Shown: piece by piece, positions 58,150-64,000 of the stretch
How positions within the stretch are numbered: the stretch's first letter is position 1
Layout: each line of letters begins with the position of its first letter
Source: Neurospora tetrasperma FGSC 2508
Lineage: Eukaryota > Ascomycota > Sordariomycetes > Sordariales > Sordariaceae
DNA: 64,000 nucleotides
Assembly (NCBI RefSeq): GCF_000213175.1
Contig: NW_009799179.1
Span: forward strand, 7,487,981-7,551,980
Reading direction: 5' to 3'
Made by a program: the position numbers and the translations under genes
The notes under the pieces: generated by a model
Told to the model about the DNA's origin: nothing
The model's database searches: none
Seen by the model: only the letters and a program-made list of their open reading frames with translations

Positions 58150-59436
58150 TTAAGCTCTCTCTTTGCGACCGATTGAGCTCGTGACAGATACAGCTACGCT
58201 TTTGGCCCTCTTTCTCCTGCCACCTTGCTCCTCGCTCGTTTTGATATGAGTCATGGGATGCAGTCGTAGGGGTAAGCTTTTTGCTCTCTTCGCACCATCT
58301 CCTGGCGTATCTTGCACAGAACACAACACCCCCACACTCGTCTCCAGGCATTCATCTCCCGAAATATATTCCGAGAGACACAGAGACTCCTTCAAGATCT
58401 CCTCCCGGCGCTCATCTCTTCGCCTGTCCCCAGCCTGTATCCATATCTGCTCGTACTCTCTACGCCTCCTGGTCCAAACATCCTCATCATCCATCTGCTC
58501 CTCGTTCCTCTTGTTCACCAGCGCTCTGATCACACCCTCTTTCAAAACCATCCTCAAAACCTGACTCTCGATGGCCCTGTCACTCACCTCCAATGCCTCG
58601 TCACTTTCCACAAACCCGTGTGAGGCATAAAACTTCTTATCAGCGTCGTCGTTCTTGGCCATAACCACAACCGTCGGCTCCCGCTCCCGTCCCCAACCGC
58701 TGTCGCCTAATTCTGGACGCTGCGCCTCATGCAGTGAAATGACATCCAAGAAGTACCGGAGAATCAGATCCATCAGCCTATTACCCCCGTATTCCATATC
58801 CGCATGCAGCTCGGCGATCTCGTAGCACTAGGAACAGTCCCAAATGATGCGACCAAAGGCTACGGGGAAGGGTTCGAAGTCGATTTCTATCTCGGTAGGA
58901 GGCCAGGCTTGGGCGTGATGCACGTCGCGGCCTGTTTTTCTGTCCTTGCCTTTGCGGTCCGAAATCGAAACAGAAGAAGAGACTTCGAGGGACTCGAAGT
59001 TTGTTGGTGATGATGGTCTTGAATCGATGATGGTGTTTTCCGTTTCAATCTCGTGGGGAACACCGCCACTAGAGCAACTGCTGAGCTGATCAACTGGGGG
59101 GTCTGACTCATATTCACTCTCTGAATCCCAAGAAGCTTCAGAGGACGGTCTGCTGAGATCGAGAATGGCGCGGGAGGGCGTGAAAGTGATGGTACAACAG
59201 TATGCGAGCTCAAACTCGGTGGAAGGTTTGACGCCAAACCTCAACGTTCTTGGTGGCAGACCGGCGCGGATACGGAGGGTCCTGTATGCATGGGGGCGGG
59301 GCGTGTAGTCGATGCGAAGGTCATAAAAGCCTTCTGATGAGCCTGGGAGCTGTGCTTGGTATTTGCGTTGTAATCTATCGGTGTGGAACGCCACAGTGTC
59401 CCCTGGGCATTCCGCCTCCTCATATGTGCTGAGCAT
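58150..59436 (-). pseudogene. GNAT-like acetyltransferase gene with an in-frame TAG
   Basis: Two frames lie in the same phase: 58828-59436 (202 aa from MLSTYEEAECPGDTVAFHTD) and an extension to 58150. Only one stop codon, TAG at 58828-58830, separates them; without it the frame would have 427 sense codons. The part after the stop looks like the second half of a GNAT fold: CYEIAELHADMEYGGNRLMD (acetyl-CoA loop region, with G-G-N in place of the usual G-x-G/A), then TVVVMAKNDDADKKFYASHG (the N-x-x-A-x-x-F-Y strand-helix) and FVESDE. The part before ends EPFPVAFGRIIWDCS, like the strand leading into that motif. The C-terminus is Arg/Lys-rich (GGRRKRAKSVA). A GTAGCC...CCTAG segment of 36 nt would remove the stop in frame but is shorter than ordinary introns and has no branch site. 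Pseudogene, sequencing error or read-through are all possible. Confidence 0.55.
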
Positions 59437-60314
59437 GGTGTTGATGGGTGACCGCTGGCTGAAGAATAATGGAATGTCAATGACGGATATAAAAGATGGG
59501 GATGAGTCAAACTGGGTTCTTCGACTCTGTTGACTAGCTGTTTTGTAATATGTGATGATGGCCTGGCTGGTTCAGCAAAGAAGAGTGGTTGACTAATATG
59601 GCCGGGGTTGATGCTGGGGGAAAGAAAGAGGTTTGAGGTCAAATGCCGAGGACACTCGCCACAATTATTTGAAGTAATGCCACGGCTTGCGTACTACGGC
59701 AGGTGTATGCAACTGGATGCACATTCTAAGCAAGGAAACGCAACACGAACGGCTTGCTTGTCAGGTTATGCAAGTGCAATGGAGATAGGTACCTCTAGGT
59801 ACCTAAAGTAGGTAGGTAGCATCACCCACGGAGTTTGTCAGGCACGCCTTCAACGGATATACCGCTAGCAGCTGCATTACACAGGCTCTGCACAGGACGG
59901 GGCTACCTAGAGGTATAGCTACCTACCTCGGCGATGCTTACACCCCTCCTGTATTTAAGGAAGGTGAGGCAGCCCGCAAAAGCGTGGTGCATTCCGGGGT
60001 GGACAATTTCCTCGTTATCACTTGATTTCAATGTCCTACCCAGCCAGCCATACTAGGGTCCGTTGGTTCGTTGCAATTCCATCTACTTATTGGCCTACCT
60101 AATAGAGTAAATGATGAGTGGGCGGTTCGGTAACTTGCTAGATATGTGTGATGTATACTGCCCTGCCGTGTACCTAAGGTTGGTGTTTTCCCAATTCGGC
60201 CACCAGCCATTCTTTGAACTGCTCATGCCTACCTCTATGTATTGTGACTAGCCCCAGACGCTCAATTCCATCCTTGCCATAGTAAGCTGAAGCCATTGAG
60301 CTCACTAGAATCCT
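59437..60314. other. Intergenic region with TACCT/AGGTA-rich motifs
   Basis: No gene. It contains dense TAGGTA/TACCTA motifs, including TACCTCTAGGTA at 59790-59801 and its inverted form TACCTAGAGGTA at 59904-59915. Confidence 0.6.
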
Positions 60315-61980
<1,666 letters not shown>

Positions 61981-64000
61981 GGCGGTCGGTTGTGCGTTGA
62001 TGTTGTTTTGGTTAACAGTGATAACAGATGTTTGGGTGACGTTCGTCTCTTTTAGGTGGTGGACGAATCGCGGGCAGTACTTACAGTTCGTCATCGATGC
62101 AATATTCATGACGTGCGGTGATGCATGCCGTATGAGCGCAGCACGGGCACTAGGCACATCCCGTTGAGCGGGAGGGGACGTGCCTTTTACATTCCACATT
62201 CCAACGACACTCCGTCTCTCTGGTTGAAGATCTAAAGCTTTTGTCTCCTCAAACACCATACATGGACGGTTGAGTGACCAACTAGGCATAAACACATTCA
62301 TCTCTTTTGCGACAGTAGACTCCATCGTTTTTGGCTCTACTCCTGCCGTCCGTACCTCCAACCGCCTCCGCCTCTTATACTCTTCACATCCATATCCCTC
62401 TTCTTATTCTCTACCAGTGTCCCATTCAAACCGCACCCCGGGCTGTCACATGTCGACAATGTGTGTATGAGCGCATTCCCCCCTCCCTCCTTCTTCTTCT
62501 TTTTCTTTCTCCTTTTTTTTTCTTTCATCACATCCCTTCAACAAATGACTATCTGGCACCGCTACCTCGAGCACCACCACCTCGGGCACCGACCTCGCCA
62601 GTGCCGGGAACCCCACGAAGTTCCACTACGGGCCCCCATCGTCTCATCCACCACATGCCTCCTATTCCTCACCCTCATGCCGCTAGGTGACCCCAAATCA
62701 CAAGCCTGCTAGTGCGAGAGATTTGGACCCCCTTGAGCTTCCCTCTTTAAAAGCGCGCGCGCACAGGGCGTACCAAACGCCACGGAGACGTCGACATCCA
62801 GTAAGCCGATCAGGATAAGCGTCGCCCGCAGCTATGACCACAGCACTTGAGTATCGCTTTAGTTTCTCCAACATTGTTTTCTCCGAAATCGAAATCAGAA
62901 GAACATTAGGTAGGGATGAGATCCCAGTGTTTATATTAGTCCCAGTATGTGTAATCCGTGGCGTTGAGAAAGACCTGTCACCAGGTTTGATGGCGAGTGG
63001 TCTTTATCATAGTGGCTTTGGTATCGTTCTTGTCGTCGTGAACGAAGTGCCTATGGCAGTTCGGTACACATTACGATTCTGGTGGCCTTCTTGCCGGATC
63101 TGCTACAGTAAACTTACTCAGACTACATTGGTTACACATGACTATCTGCTGGAGTCGCATGCCTCCTGTGTCGGTTTTGTAGCCGATTGGTCATATTACT
63201 TTGTGCCCGTTATGACTTCTGTGCTCAGCAGCTATTCATCGCATCCTCACCACATTGTCTTCATATTATCTAGAGATAGCGTTCTCTGGTTAGTGATAGG
63301 TCTCGGTATCGAAACTAATGAAACTCCAGGGTAAAAAGAGCTTTTCACCCCACAGGAAGATTTTCCGCATGTCCTCAGAAGGAGCGTGAGGGGGAACTAA
63401 GGGAGTCCGATGAAGGATTTTCATACATGAGCTTCAGGATTCACTGCTGTGCAGGTAGCTATTAGGAAGGTGCAATCTGGTTAAAGGCAGCTCGATAGCA
63501 GCTTGGGAAGCGGCAAGTCGGAAAACCCCGTCACTGAACTACGAATAGTTTTCCTGCAATCTCAACATTGTCCACCATTGGTGTCAGAGATATGGGTTAG
63601 GGAAGTGTTTGATTGATGGAAGGAAGGCAAATGCAGCATATGCCTTATTGAAAGTGATGGGTTCAGAATTCAGTGTCACAAACACAGTTCGGCAAGATCA
63701 GATAGTATAGTAGACAGGGGCTCAAAGATGCCCCTTGAACGTCGAATTTGAGTGAGGAGTGTTCCTGTAACCTAGCAATTCTCAACGCTATCCGCAAGTC
63801 TTTCTGAGTTGCACCCCAGCGATATCCTTCCAAGAAATCAATCGAAAGTCGCTAAACTCCCGCTGGTATCACAAAGCAATTGCTCCAACCCATTTTTTTC
63901 CCCTCGCCCGTGCGCCGGTAATATGCAACTGAAGTTCCACTTCCACACCATTTTTTTCTCTTTCCCGCTTTCCATGATCCCCTGAACCGCTCCTACTGAT
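61981..64000. other. Enolase upstream region and window end
   Basis: The enolase frame stays open upstream to about 62361 with further ATGs, and a GTAAGT sits at 62079-62084 (minus), so a leader intron or extra first exon is possible. C/T-rich runs lie at 62480-62530. From 62834 to 63334 a plus-strand frame of 166 codons has hydrophobic stretches but no recognisable domain. Nothing else is supported. Confidence 0.5.

Noticed and set aside
58831-58866. A 36-nt intron that would remove the TAG in the GNAT-like gene
   Set aside because: It is shorter than ordinary fungal introns, lacks a branch site, and its donor GTAGCC is weak. It is kept only as a remote option.
61981-62361. Upstream in-frame extension of enolase as coding
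   Set aside because: The conserved enolase start fits the ATG at 61980; the upstream residues show no family similarity and include a likely leader intron donor.

Overview
The window comes from a filamentous ascomycete, most likely a Sordariomycete and probably order Sordariales. The evidence is intron structure (short introns, GTAAGT/GTACGT-type donors, CTAAC-type branch sites), a HAC1/HacA gene with its non-spliceosomal intron, the fungal complex I 20.9 kDa subunit, an AA9 cellulose monooxygenase with CBM1, and a strongly A+T-converted repeat that looks like the product of repeat-induced point mutation (RIP). Species is not resolved. There is one 808-base assembly gap (39990-40797). I could not compute scores or run searches; gene names rest on motifs read from translations, and splice sites were placed by hand and checked for phase.

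Layout. 0-12 kb: ESCRT-III protein Did2/CHMP1 (minus), a DUF427 protein (plus), then about 5.8 kb with no convincing gene. 12.3-14.3 kb: HAC1, the unfolded-protein-response bZIP factor, with a short upstream ORF, one ordinary intron and a 23-nt IRE1-type intron bounded by two 7-nt-loop hairpins. 15-22 kb: a compact housekeeping block with SKI2 helicase and CSM3/SWI3 fork-protection protein (both minus), then the complex I 20.9 kDa subunit (plus). 23-32 kb: an ATP-grasp protein, a decayed GPR1/FUN34 acetate-transporter-like gene, a short-chain dehydrogenase (all plus) and a SWIRM-domain protein (minus). 32-42.9 kb: gene-poor, with simple repeats and the gap. 42.9-51 kb: an F-box/WD40-like protein and a secreted SMP-30-type lactonase (minus), then the AA9 LPMO (plus). 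51.6-55.9 kb: a fossil repeat with inverted ends of about 73 bp and an A+T-rich, RIP-like interior. 56-62 kb: a maltose/alpha-glucoside-type sugar permease (plus), a GNAT-like gene with an in-frame TAG (minus), and a divergent enolase with five exons (minus). 62-64 kb: no gene seen.

How the genes may work together. Most are unlinked housekeeping genes. The exception is the right half: the secreted lactonase and the AA9 oxidase are divergent neighbours across 2.3 kb, and C1-oxidising LPMOs release aldonolactones, which is the kind of bond lactonases open. A sugar permease lies just beyond the fossil repeat. HAC1, which controls secretory capacity, lies on the same window, but no physical coupling is implied.
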